Below, piece by piece: positions 14,883-22,158 of a stretch of DNA of 26,574 nucleotides; the first letter of the stretch is position 1; every line of letters starts with the position of its first letter. The notes below the pieces were generated by a model. That model had not been told where the DNA came from. It saw nothing but the letters and a program-made list of their open reading frames with translations, and did no database searches. The position numbers were made by a program, and so were the translations under genes. Source of the DNA: Streptomyces griseoluteus (lineage in GTDB: Bacteria; Actinomycetota; Actinomycetes; Streptomycetales; Streptomycetaceae); contig JOBE01000090.1 in NCBI GenBank assembly GCA_000717735.1, positions 1 to 26,574 of the forward strand. Direction: 5' to 3'.

Positions 14883-15488
14883 ATGACTGCTGATCCGCGC
14901 CGTGTCGTGCTCGCCTCCGCCTCCCCCGCCCGGCTGGGCCTGCTCCGGCAGGCCGGCCTCGCCCCCGAGGTGATCGTGAGCGGGGTCGACGAGGACAAGG
15001 TCCACGCCCCGACCCCGGCCGAGCTCGCGCTCGCCCTCGCGGAGGCGAAGGCCGCCCACGTGGCCGCCCGGCCCGAGGTGTTCGGCGCCCTGGTCATCGG
15101 CTGCGACTCGGTGCTCGAACTCGACAAGCAGGCCCTCGGAAAGCCGGCCGACGCCGAGGAGGCCACCGCCCGCTGGAAGGCGATGCGCGGCCGGGTCGGC
15201 ATCCTCCAGACCGGTCACTGCGTGTACGACACGGCCGCCAAGCGCTTCGAGTCGGCGACGGCCTCCACCATGGTCCGCTTCGGCGAGCCGACGGACGAGG
15301 AGATCGCGGCGTACGTGGCGAGCGGCGAACCGCTCCACGTGGCGGGCGCGTTCACCCTGGACGGGCGCTCGGCGCCGTTCATCGACGGCATCGACGGCGA
15401 CCCGGGCAATGTGATCGGCCTGTCGCTGCCGTTACTGCGCAGGCTCCTCGCGAAGCTGGACGTACGGATCACGGACCTCTGGGTCTGA
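14883..15488 (+). CDS. maf: Maf-family nucleoside triphosphate pyrophosphatase
   Basis: A 201-residue cytoplasmic protein starting at ATG 14883. The frame is open further upstream, but that part lies in the repeat element and lacks coding character. The family splits non-canonical or pyrimidine nucleoside triphosphates to the monophosphate and pyrophosphate, cleaning the nucleotide pool, and has been linked to septum control. Typical motifs are seen: Ala-Ser-Ala-Ser-Pro-Ala-Arg-Leu at the N-terminus, Cys-Asp-Ser-Val-Leu at about residues 78-82, and [11 protein letters not shown] near the C-terminus. The S. coelicolor region also places maf beside the alpha carboxylase gene. No clear ribosome site precedes the ATG, so it may be leaderless. 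Confidence 0.9.
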   Translation: MTADPRRVVLASASPARLGLLRQAGLAPEVIVSGVDEDKVHAPTPAELALALAEAKAAHVAARPEVFGALVIGCDSVLELDKQALGKPADAEEATARWKAMRGRVGILQTGHCVYDTAAKRFESATASTMVRFGEPTDEEIAAYVASGEPLHVAGAFTLDGRSAPFIDGIDGDPGNVIGLSLPLLRRLLAKLDVRITDLWV

Positions 15489-15504
15489 GATCCGTACGCG
15501 GATC
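15461..15504. terminator. Terminator hairpins between maf and the converging membrane-protein gene
   Basis: CGTACGGATC (15461-15470) pairs perfectly with GATCCGTACG (15489-15498). A shorter alternative stem GATCCG-TACG-CGGATC lies at 15489-15504. Both sit across the two converging stops (15488 and 15503), so they could end transcription from either side. Confidence 0.5.
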
Positions 15505-15958
15505 ACGCGGCCGCCGGGGCCTCTTCGCCTGCCTCGGGGGCTCCGGCCGCCACGTCCTTACCGGCGGATTCCTTGCCGTACGCCACGAGGGTGAGCACGA
15601 TCAGGCCGAGGACGACCACCAGGAAGGTGAACGCCGGCCAGCCGAGCAGGCCCACCGCCACCGCCGCGAGGATTCCGTGCACGACGGCGCAGCCGACGAG
15701 CAGTCCCCGGCCCGCCCGGCCGGGGCGGCGGTCGCGGATCCCCGCCAGGAGGGCGACCAGGGCGCAGAGGGCGAGGGCGATCCCGGAGCCGATGCCGAGG
15801 GCCCACGTGCCGGTGTACATCGCGTCGGGGTCCATGCCGTCGAGGGACATCGACTGGACCTTCACGAACCGGGCCATCACGGCGTTGATCGCGACGATGC
15901 CGGGCGCTTCGAGGAACAGCACCGCCGCCGTCACGAGGGCTATCGGTCTGCGGGCCAC
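15503..15958 (-). CDS. Four-helix integral membrane protein of unknown function
   Basis: A 151-residue protein if it starts at GTG 15958, which has AGGGGG about 8 nt upstream; GTG 15967 is three codons earlier. The frame runs on further upstream but there it has the look of non-coding promoter DNA. Four hydrophobic segments are visible, at about residues 6-28, 50-70, 84-102 and 107-124. The C-terminus is a cytoplasmic-type tail rich in Ala, Gly, Glu and Lys. I do not recognise a named family; related proteins of similar length occur beside accA2 in Streptomyces. It diverges from the alpha carboxylase gene. Confidence 0.8.
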   Translation of the reverse strand: MARRPIALVTAAVLFLEAPGIVAINAVMARFVKVQSMSLDGMDPDAMYTGTWALGIGSGIALALCALVALLAGIRDRRPGRAGRGLLVGCAVVHGILAAVAVGLLGWPAFTFLVVVLGLIVLTLVAYGKESAGKDVAAGAPEAGEEAPAAA

Positions 15959-16331
15959 CTCGGCCACCCCCTGGATTGGACTGTTACCGACAGTACGATC
16001 GACAGCGCGAAGGCTACTGGCCGGTAAACCCCTGGACAATAGTGCGAGCACGACCGGCGGAGGCGGACGGCGCGGCAAAGAATCGTTGGCCCATTCGTAG
16101 GGACTCGACAAAGAATCCCGAATGGCGACTGGCCGTGCGAACAGAGACCTGCGCCACACCTCAGAGCTACTGTGCCGTAAAGGAACCCTGCGTACCGTGG
16201 TGCGACAAGGGAATTCACGACCCGAGCGGGCCCGGGGTCACGCTCCGTGTGGGCAAGCTCACCACTGGGGACGGGTCGAAAGGCCGTGTCGGCAGTCCCT
16301 AAACTCAGCTTGTTTCAAGGAGGGAGCCATC
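15959..16331. promoter_or_regulatory. Divergent intergenic region before the alpha carboxylase gene
   Basis: This 373-nt gap has no convincing gene; a 108-codon TTG-started frame through it has irregular codon use and is rejected. It holds GCCCATTCGTAG (16089-16100), identical to a 12-mer before pccB; a GTG-N8-CAC Crp-like site (16249-16262); and TAAACT (16300-16305), a fair -10 about 27 nt before the start. AAGGAGGGAG at 16317-16326 is the strong ribosome site for the GTG at 16332. Confidence 0.5.
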
Positions 16332-17899
16332 GTGCGCAAGGTGCTCATCGCCAACCGTGGCGAAATCGCTGTCCGTGTGGCCCGGGCGTGCCGGGACGCG
16401 GGTATCGGCAGCGTGGCCGTGTACGCCGAGCCGGACCGGGATGCTCTGCATGTCCGGGCCGCCGACGAGGCGTTCGCTCTGGGCGGTGACACTCCGGCGA
16501 CCAGTTATCTGGACATGGCGAAGGTGCTGCAGGCGGCCAAGGACTCCGGGGCCGACGCGGTCCACCCCGGCTACGGCTTCCTGTCGGAGAACGCCGAGTT
16601 CGCGCAGGCCGTGCTCGACGCCGGTCTGACGTGGATCGGCCCGCCGCCGCAGGCGATCCGTGACCTGGGCGACAAGGTGGCGGCCCGTCACATCGCCCAG
16701 CGTGCCGGCGCCCCGCTCGTCGCGGGCACCCCCGACCCGGTCTCCGGCGCCGACGAGGTCGTCGCGTTCGCCGAGGCCCACGGCCTGCCGATCGCGATCA
16801 AGGCCGCCTTCGGCGGCGGCGGCCGCGGCCTGAAGGTCGCCCGCACCCTCGAAGAGGTCCCGGAGCTGTACCGCCGTTCCTGACCGAGGCGCAGAACGCG
16901 GAGCTGTACGCGGCGTCGAAGGCGATCCTGAAGGAGGCCGGCTACGTCGGCGCCGGCACGGTCGAGTTCCTCGTCGGCACCGACGGAACGATCTCCTTCC
17001 TCGAGGTCAACACCCGCCTCCAGGTCGAGCACCCGGTCACCGAAGAGGTCACCGGCATCGACCTGGTCCGCGAGATGTTCCGCATCGCCGACGGCGAGGA
17101 ACTGGGTTACGGCGACCCCGCGGTGCGCGGTCACTCCTTCGAGTTCCGCATCAACGGCGAGGACCCGGGCCGCGGCTTCCTCCCGGCCCCCGGCACCGTC
17201 ACCGTCTTCCAGCCCCCGACGGGCCCGGGCGTCCGCCTGGACGCGGGCGTCGAGTCGGGTTCGGTCATCGGCCCGGCGTGGGACTCGCTCCTCGCCAAGC
17301 TGATCGTCACCGGCGCCACCCGCGAGCAGGCCCTCCAGCGCGCCGCCCGCGCGCTCGCGGAGTTCAAGGTGGAGGGCATGGCCACCGCCATCCCGTTCCA
17401 CCAGGCCGTCGTGGTCGACCCGGCGTTCACCGCGGACCCCTTCCGGGTCCACACCCGGTGGATCGAGACCGAGTTCGTCAACGAGATCAAGCCCTTCGCG
17501 CCGGCCGGTGCCGATGCGGACGAGGACGAGTCGGGCCGCGAGACGATCGTCGTCGAGGTCGGCGGCAAGCGCCTCGAGGTCTCCCTGCCGTCCTCCCTCG
17601 GCATGACCCTGGCCCGTACCGGCCTCGCCGCCGGTGCCAAGCCGAAGCGCCGCGCCGCGAAGAAGTCCGGCCCGGCCGCCTCCGGTGACGCGCTCGCCTC
17701 CCCGATGCAGGGCACGATCGTGAAGATCGCGGTCGAGGAGGGCCAGGAGGTCAAGGAGGGCGACCTCATCGTCGTCCTGGAGGCCATGAAGATGGAGCAG
17801 CCGCTCAACGCGCACCGCTCCGGCACCGTCAAGGGCCTGACCGCCGAGGTCGGCGCGTCCGTCACCTCCGGCGCCGTCATCTGCGACATCAAGGACTGA
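16332..17899 (+). pseudogene. accA2: Acyl-CoA carboxylase alpha chain (biotin carboxylase + BCCP), interrupted by a ~187-bp frameshifting deletion
   Basis: The intact protein (about 590 residues) carboxylates its own biotin using ATP and bicarbonate and serves PccB and AccB. Here the first frame (16332-16883) gives the N-terminal biotin carboxylase domain up to Val-Pro-Glu-Leu-Tyr (about 180 residues) and then stops. The remainder continues in another frame from 16874 to TGA 17899: it resumes at Pro-Phe-Leu-Thr-Glu, keeps [12 protein letters not shown] and ends with the biotin-carrier motif Glu-Ala-Met-Lys-Met (biotin Lys at 17789-17791). Missing are about 63 residues that in this family contain the Arg-His-Val-Glu and Arg-Asp-Cys-Ser-x-Gln-Arg-Arg-His-Gln-Lys catalytic stretches, so neither fragment could work. 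Codon quality on both sides is undecayed, so the lesion is recent or artefactual. The ribosome site and start are intact. Confidence 0.9.
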
Positions 17900-17919
17900 C
17901 CGTCGCACCGAGTACGGTA

Positions 17920-17955
17920 CGAAGGGCCCGCAGGCAGCCGCCTGCGGGCCCTTCG
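17920..17955. terminator. Terminator after the alpha carboxylase gene
   Basis: A perfect 16-bp stem (CGAAGGGCCCGCAGGC at 17920-17935 with its complement at 17940-17955) around AGCC, 21 nt after the carboxylase stop. Confidence 0.85.
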
Positions 17956-17980
17956 CCGAGGGGAGGGTGTTTCCCACGCC

Positions 17981-18526
17981 ATGCGAGCCGACGCACGCCG
18001 CAACCACGAGCGACTGCTCGTCGAAGCCCGCGCCACCTTCGCCGAACAGGGCGCCGACGCCTCCCTCGAGGAGATCGCGCGCCGCGCGGGCGTCGGGATC
18101 GGCACCCTCTACCGCCACTTCCCCACCCGGGCCGAGCTGCTGAGCGCCGTCTTCCAGGAGGCCCTGACCGCACTCCTGCGCCGCTCGGCGGAGCTGGCCG
18201 GTGCCGAGGAGCCGTGCCGGGCGCTCGTGGAGTGGCTGCGGGCCCTGATCGCCCACGCGGGCGAGTACCGGGGGCTCGCGCACGCGCTGATGTCGGCCTC
18301 GTACGACCGGAGTTCGGCGCTCGCCGGATGCAGCGAACCGTTGCGGGCGGCCGGTGAACGGCTGCTCGGACGCGCCCGTGAGGCGGGCCAGGTGCGCGCC
18401 GACGTGTCGATCGACGATCTGATGCAGCTGACCAACGCGATCGCGCTGGCGGCGGAACAGCGTCCGGACGATCCGGAGCTGGCGGACCGCCTGCTCGCGC
18501 TGACGCTCCGCGGAATCAAGGACTGA
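17981..18526 (+). CDS. TetR-family transcriptional regulator
   Basis: A 181-residue protein with an N-terminal helix-turn-helix (Ser-Leu-Glu-Glu-Ile-Ala-Arg-Arg-Ala-Gly-Val-Gly-Ile-Gly-Thr-Leu-Tyr-Arg-His-Phe at about 28-47). Its C-terminal helical ligand domain ends with a segment typical of the SbtR-like/TetR_C group of short actinobacterial regulators. The ATG has GGGAGGG 13 nt upstream, a long spacing. A terminator separates it from the carboxylase gene, so it is probably transcribed on its own; its targets are unknown. The last five codons are the first unit of a 15-nt tandem repeat. Confidence 0.88.
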   Translation: MRADARRNHERLLVEARATFAEQGADASLEEIARRAGVGIGTLYRHFPTRAELLSAVFQEALTALLRRSAELAGAEEPCRALVEWLRALIAHAGEYRGLAHALMSASYDRSSALAGCSEPLRAAGERLLGRAREAGQVRADVSIDDLMQLTNAIALAAEQRPDDPELADRLLALTLRGIKD

Positions 18527-18616
18527 GGACTTGAGGACCGGGGAATCGACGACCCGGGGAATCGAGGACCGGTGAATCGACGACCGGGGATGAACGCCCG
18601 GGGACTCGAGGACTGA
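18512..18616. repeat. Seven tandem ~15-nt units at the 3' end of the TetR gene
   Basis: The units resemble GGAATCGAsGACCGG and are 15, 15, 16, 15, 15, 14 and 15 nt long. The first unit is coding (Gly-Ile-Lys-Asp-stop) and the last repeats its GACTGA ending. The array fills most of the gap to the next terminator and looks like local slippage expansion of the gene's end. Confidence 0.8.
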
Positions 18617-18646
18617 CGTCGTCCCGGGTGTACGGGCCGGCGGCCC

Positions 18647-18668
18647 GGGACCTTTGGGGGAAGGTCCC
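18647..18668. terminator. Hairpin between the TetR and DeoR genes
   Basis: GGGACCTT (18647-18654) and AAGGTCCC (18661-18668) form a perfect 8-bp stem around TGGGGG. It is placed between the converging TetR gene and the DeoR gene, which ends at 18678. Confidence 0.6.
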
Positions 18669-18677
18669 TCGCTGCCC

Positions 18678-19640
18678 TCAGCGGCGGCGCATGTCCGCGA
18701 CGCGTGCCGTGCGCTCCAGCGTCTCCGCGGCCATCCCCCCGCCCGGCCCCCGGAACTGACCGGCCGCCATCCGCCCGCGCTGGACGGGGAGCGGCATGTC
18801 ACGGCGGGGCCGGACGCCCGGGGGGTGCTGCTCGCCGCCGGCCGCGCCGGGCCCCGCGCCCGTGCCCGCCACGGCGATCTGTACGCCCTGGTCGGCGAGG
18901 GCCTGGAGCTCGGTGGCGGCCCGGTCGTCATGGGCGGGCGGCTCGTCGGTGACCAGGCGGGTGATGACGTCCGTGGGCACCGTCTGGAACATGGTGTCGG
19001 CGCCGAGCTTGGTGTGGTCGGCGAGGACCACGACCTCCGCCGCCGCCTGGACGAGCGCCCGGTCCACGCTCGCGGAGAGCATGTTGGACGTGGACAGGCC
19101 GCGCTCGGCGGTCAGTCCGCTCCCGGAGAGGAAGGCGCGGGAGACCCGCAGGCCCTGGAGCGACTGCTCCGCCCCGCTGCCCACCAGGGCGTAGTTGGAG
19201 CCGCGCAGGGTGCCGCCGGTCATGACGACCTCGACCCGGTTGGCGTGGGCGAGGGCCTGGGCGACGAGCAGGGAGTTGGTGACCACGGTCAGACCGGGCA
19301 CGCGGGCGAGCCGGCGGGCCAGCTCCTGCGTGGTCGTCCCGGCGCCGACGACGATGGCCTCGCCCTCTTCGACGAGGCTCGCGGCGACGTCGGCGATGGC
19401 CGTCTTCTCCGCGGTCGCGAGATGGGATTTCTGCGGGAAGCCGGATTCTCGCGTGAATCCGCCCGGCAACACCGCACCGCCGTGGCGGCGGTCGAGGAGT
19501 CCTTCTGCCTCCAGTGCCCGTACGTCTCTCCGTACGGTCACCTCCGAGGTCTGGACGACGCGGGCGAGCTCGCGGAGCGACACGGCCCCATTGGCTCGCA
19601 CCATTTCGAGGATCAACTGGCGACGTTCTGCAGCGAACAC
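18678..19640 (-). CDS. DeoR/GlpR-family transcriptional regulator
   Basis: A 320-residue regulator. Residues about 6-58 are the DeoR helix-turn-helix, with the signature Arg-Glu-Leu-Ala-Arg-Val-Val-Gln-Thr-Ser-Glu-Val-Thr-Val-Arg-Arg-Asp. Residues about 75-235 form the DeoRC sugar-phosphate-sensing domain, with Gly-Ala-Gly-Thr-Thr-Thr and Asp-His-Thr-Lys-Leu-Gly motifs. The last ~70 residues are a Gly/Pro/Arg-rich tail that looks disordered. Members sense phosphorylated sugars or nucleosides; with purine nucleoside phosphorylase and phosphohexomutase genes near by, a role in nucleoside or pentose use is plausible but not shown. The GTG start has no good ribosome site. A symmetric motif with short direct repeats lies 33-66 nt upstream and may be its own operator. 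Confidence 0.9.
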   Translation of the reverse strand: MFAAERRQLILEMVRANGAVSLRELARVVQTSEVTVRRDVRALEAEGLLDRRHGGAVLPGGFTRESGFPQKSHLATAEKTAIADVAASLVEEGEAIVVGAGTTTQELARRLARVPGLTVVTNSLLVAQALAHANRVEVVMTGGTLRGSNYALVGSGAEQSLQGLRVSRAFLSGSGLTAERGLSTSNMLSASVDRALVQAAAEVVVLADHTKLGADTMFQTVPTDVITRLVTDEPPAHDDRAATELQALADQGVQIAVAGTGAGPGAAGGEQHPPGVRPRRDMPLPVQRGRMAAGQFRGPGGGMAAETLERTARVADMRRR

Positions 19641-19672
19641 GAAACTGACAGTAACGTGACCGGCCGATAGTT

Positions 19673-19706
19673 TTCAGCACTATGCGCCGAATTGCTGAAT
19701 ATGCGC
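19673..19706. promoter_or_regulatory. Candidate operator upstream of the DeoR-family gene
   Basis: TTCAGCA (19673-19679) and TGCTGAA (19693-19699) form a 7-bp inverted repeat. TATGCGC occurs at 19681-19687 and again at 19700-19706, a 19-nt period. The segment is relatively AT-rich and lies just upstream of the regulator, so autoregulation is possible. Confidence 0.4.
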
Positions 19707-19710
19707 ATGG

Positions 19711-19742
19711 GCGGGGTCCCCAAGTGGTATGGAGGACCCCGC
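19711..19742 (-). terminator. Hairpin downstream of lpdA
   Basis: GCGGGGTCC (19711-19719) pairs perfectly with GGACCCCGC (19734-19742) across a 14-nt loop, about 100 nt beyond the lpdA stop and before the DeoR gene. It would let the two minus-strand genes be transcribed separately. Confidence 0.5.
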
Positions 19743-19840
19743 CGTTGATCGTCCGGCGCCAGAGCTATGCCCGGGCTTGCCGGGGGTTGTCCGAGTCGGC
19801 GAACCGTTCCCGCAGGCGGGGACGGGTGCCGGGCGTCCGG

Positions 19841-21280
19841 CTAGGCCTCGCCCGCCGACTTCCGGGTGTGCAACTGCCGTGCCACTTCCGCGATCGAACC
19901 CGACAGGGAGGGGTACACGGTGAAAGCATTTGCGATCTGTTCGACCGTCAGATTGTTGTCGACCGCGATCGAGATCGGGTGAATCAGTTCGCTCGCCTTC
20001 GGGGCGACGACACAGCCGCCGACCACGATGCCGGTGCCGGGACGGCAGAAGATCTTGACGAAGCCGTCCCGGATGCCCTGCATCTTCGCGCGCGGGTTGC
20101 GCAGCAGCGGCAGCTTGACGACCTTGGCGTCGATCTTGCCGGCGTCCACGTCGGCCTGGGTGTAGCCGACGGTGGCGATCTCGGGGTCGGTGAAGACGTT
20201 CGACGAGACCGTCTTGAGGTTGAGCGGGGCCACCGCGTCGCCGAGGAAGTGGTACATCGCGATACGGCCCTGCATGGCGGCCACCGAGGCGAGCGCGAAC
20301 ACGCCGGTGACGTCACCGGCCGCGTACACGCCGGGGGCGCTGGTGCGGGAGACCCGGTCGGTCCAGATGTGACCGGAGTCCTTCAGCTTGATCCCCGCCT
20401 CCTCCAGCCCCATTCCGGCCGAGTTCGGGATCGCGCCGACCGCCATCAGGCAGTGCGTGCCGGAGATGACCCGGCCGTCGGCGAGGGTGACCTCGACCCG
20501 GTCGCCGACCCGCTTGGCGGACTCGGCGCGGGAGCGGGCCATGACGTTCATGCCGCGGCGCCGGAAGACGTCCTCCAGGACGGCGGCGGCGTCCGGGTCC
20601 TCACCGGGGAGGACCCGGTCACGGCTGGACACCAGGGTGACCCGGGAGCCGAGCGCCTGGTAGGCGCCGGCGAACTCGGCGCCGGTGACGCCGGAACCGA
20701 CCACGATGAGCTCCTCGGGGAGCTCCTTGAGGTCGTAGACCTGCGTCCAGTTCAGGATGCGCTCGCCGTCGGGCTTGGCGTCGGGCACCTCGCGCGGGTG
20801 GGCGCCGGTCGCGATCAGCACGGCGTCGGCGGTCAGCGTCTCCTCGGTGCCGTCGGCGGCGGTGACGACCACCTGGCGGGACCCGTCCATCGCCTGCCGG
20901 CCGGAGAGCCGGCCGCGGCCGCGGAGCACGCGGGCGCCCGCCCGGGTGACGGAGGCGGTGATGTCGTGCGACTGGGCGAGCGCGAGGCGCTTCACCCGCC
21001 GGTTGACCTTGGCGAGGTCGACGCCGACGACGCGGGCGGCCTGTTCCACGTGCGGGGTGTCGTCCGCGACGATGATGCCGAGCTCCTCGTAGGAGGAGTC
21101 GAAGGTGGTCATCACCTCGGCGGTGGCGATCAGGGTCTTGGAGGGCACGCAGTCGGTCAGGACGGACGCGCCGCCGAGGCCGTCGCAGTCGACGACGGTC
21201 ACCTCCGCGCCGAGTTGGGCGCCCACCAGGGCCGCCTCGTATCCGCCGGGTCCGCCGCCGATGATCACGATCCGGGTCAC
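19841..21280 (-). CDS. lpdA: LpdA-type NAD(P)H-quinone dehydrogenase (flavoprotein disulfide reductase family)
   Basis: A 479-residue FAD enzyme with the N-terminal Gly-Gly-Gly-Pro-Gly-Gly nucleotide motif (8-13), a second Gly-Ser-Gly-Val-Thr-Gly motif for NAD(P)H, the Tyr-Ala-Ala-Gly-Asp FAD motif and a C-terminal dimerisation domain. The redox pair of lipoamide dehydrogenases is incomplete: Gly-Gly-Ala-Ser39-...-Cys44 replaces the Cys-x4-Cys, and the C-terminal His-Pro...Glu catalytic pair is replaced by Tyr-Pro-Ser-Leu-Ser-Gly. This is the pattern of M. tuberculosis LpdA, which reduces quinones and not lipoamide. The start is GTG at 21280, with only a distant GAGG. Two 26-nt direct repeats lie upstream. 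It is divergent from the cyclotransferase-like gene. Confidence 0.9.
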   Translation of the reverse strand: MTRIVIIGGGPGGYEAALVGAQLGAEVTVVDCDGLGGASVLTDCVPSKTLIATAEVMTTFDSSYEELGIIVADDTPHVEQAARVVGVDLAKVNRRVKRLALAQSHDITASVTRAGARVLRGRGRLSGRQAMDGSRQVVVTAADGTEETLTADAVLIATGAHPREVPDAKPDGERILNWTQVYDLKELPEELIVVGSGVTGAEFAGAYQALGSRVTLVSSRDRVLPGEDPDAAAVLEDVFRRRGMNVMARSRAESAKRVGDRVEVTLADGRVISGTHCLMAVGAIPNSAGMGLEEAGIKLKDSGHIWTDRVSRTSAPGVYAAGDVTGVFALASVAAMQGRIAMYHFLGDAVAPLNLKTVSSNVFTDPEIATVGYTQADVDAGKIDAKVVKLPLLRNPRAKMQGIRDGFVKIFCRPGTGIVVGGCVVAPKASELIHPISIAVDNNLTVEQIANAFTVYPSLSGSIAEVARQLHTRKSAGEA

Positions 21281-21333
21281 TGGGATCTACGCCTCGCGTC
21301 TCGTTCTGCCGGGGGGTCCCCCCGCTGGGGTGC

Positions 21334-21390
21334 AGTGCGTACGCCATTGTCCCGCACGCTTCAAAGTGCGTACCCCATTCTCCCGCACGC
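21334..21390. repeat. Two 26-nt direct repeats in the lpdA upstream region
   Basis: AGTGCGTACsCCATTsTCCC is repeated at 21334-21359 and 21365-21390 (period 31 nt, two differences). Each copy contains GTGCG and CGCAC as inverted arms. About three helical turns separate the copies, on the same face, as for paired protein-binding sites before lpdA. Confidence 0.6.
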
Positions 21391-21438
21391 CCGGCGCGGT
21401 CTCACGCCGGGGCCCGGCGACGCTCCGATCCGGCGGGC

Positions 21439-21477
21439 CCGTGGGCCACGCCCGCCGGACCGGGGCGTGGCCCACGG
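21439..21477. other. Perfect 15-bp hairpin upstream of the cyclotransferase-like gene
   Basis: CCGTGGGCCACGCCC (21439-21453) and its complement (21463-21477) flank GCCGGACCG. It ends 53 nt before the ATG at 21531, so it lies in the promoter or 5' leader. It could be a leader structure or a terminator of an unseen transcript. Confidence 0.5.
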
Positions 21478-21530
21478 TCCCCACCTCGGAGTTCGGCGGA
21501 CACCCCGCCCCCTCCCGTACCCTCGGTCCC

Positions 21531-21968
21531 ATGTCGCTCTACGCCGCTTTCGCCGGCAACCTCGACGCGCGGCTGATGAGCCGCCGCGCACCGCACTCCC
21601 CGCTGCGCGGCACCGGCTGGCTGAACGGCTGGCGGCTGACCTTCGGCGGCGAGCAGATGGGCTGGGAGGGGGCGCTGGCCACCATCGTGGAGGCCCCCCG
21701 CTCGCAGGTCTTCGTGGCGCTGTACGACATCGCGCCGATGGACGAGGACTCCATGGACCGCTGGGAGGGCGTCGGCCTCGACATCTACCGCCGGATGCGG
21801 GTGCGGGTGCACACCCTGGACGGCGAGGAGGCCGCCTGGGTGTACGTGCTCAACGGGTACGAGGGCGGGCTTCCGTCGGCGCGGTACCTCGGCGAGGTCG
21901 CCGACGCGGCCGAGTCTGCGGGCGCGCCGCACGACTACGTGATGGAGTTGCGCAAGCGCCCCTGCTGA
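21531..21968 (+). CDS. Gamma-glutamylcyclotransferase-like protein
   Basis: A 145-residue cytoplasmic protein of the GGCT/AIG2-like fold. It starts [11 protein letters not shown], a variant of the family's Tyr-Gly-Ser-Asn substrate loop. It continues with the Gly-Trp-Leu-x-Gly-Trp-Arg-Leu-Thr-Phe strand and ends with Tyr-x3-Leu-Pro-Ser-x-Arg-Tyr-Leu. The catalytic Glu is probably one of the acidic residues in Met-Asp-Arg-Trp-Glu-Gly. Family members release 5-oxoproline from gamma-glutamyl peptides; in Streptomyces, which lack glutathione, the real substrate is unknown. ATG 21531 is chosen because coding character begins there. There is no ribosome site, so a leaderless message is possible. 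Confidence 0.85.
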   Translation: MSLYAAFAGNLDARLMSRRAPHSPLRGTGWLNGWRLTFGGEQMGWEGALATIVEAPRSQVFVALYDIAPMDEDSMDRWEGVGLDIYRRMRVRVHTLDGEEAAWVYVLNGYEGGLPSARYLGEVADAAESAGAPHDYVMELRKRPC

Positions 21969-22016
21969 GGGTGTACGAACACCCCAGGGGCGGGGACGGG
22001 GGTACCTGTGCGCCTT

Positions 22017-22076
22017 TTGTCGGAAACGACAAGACAACGATCGCATGTCCGTCGGCATCGTCATCTACGCGCGTAG
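22017..22076. promoter_or_regulatory. Upstream region of the purine nucleoside phosphorylase gene with two palindromes
   Basis: TTGTCG-GAAA-CGACAA (22017-22032) is a 6-bp stem. CTACGCGCGTAG (22065-22076) is a perfect 12-bp palindrome about 83 nt before the phosphorylase start. TACGCT, further on at about 22089-22094, fits a -10 hexamer, so the 12-mer would lie near -20 to -35, where a repressor could act. Confidence 0.4.
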
Positions 22077-22158
22077 GCAATCTCCGGCTACGCTGCTGCG
22101 CGTACCAAATCCGTCCGGGGCCCACCTCGGACCCACCCTCCCCGAGGCGAGAGAGTCA

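Noticed and set aside
15976..16302. TTG-started 108-codon frame in the carboxylase promoter region
   Set aside because: Third positions are not G/C-biased, there is no ribosome site, and it contains the candidate promoter elements.
16688..18931. 747-codon minus-strand frame opposite the carboxylase and TetR genes
   Set aside because: It is an antisense shadow of two genes with clear motifs on the plus strand, spanning a strong terminator and a tandem repeat.
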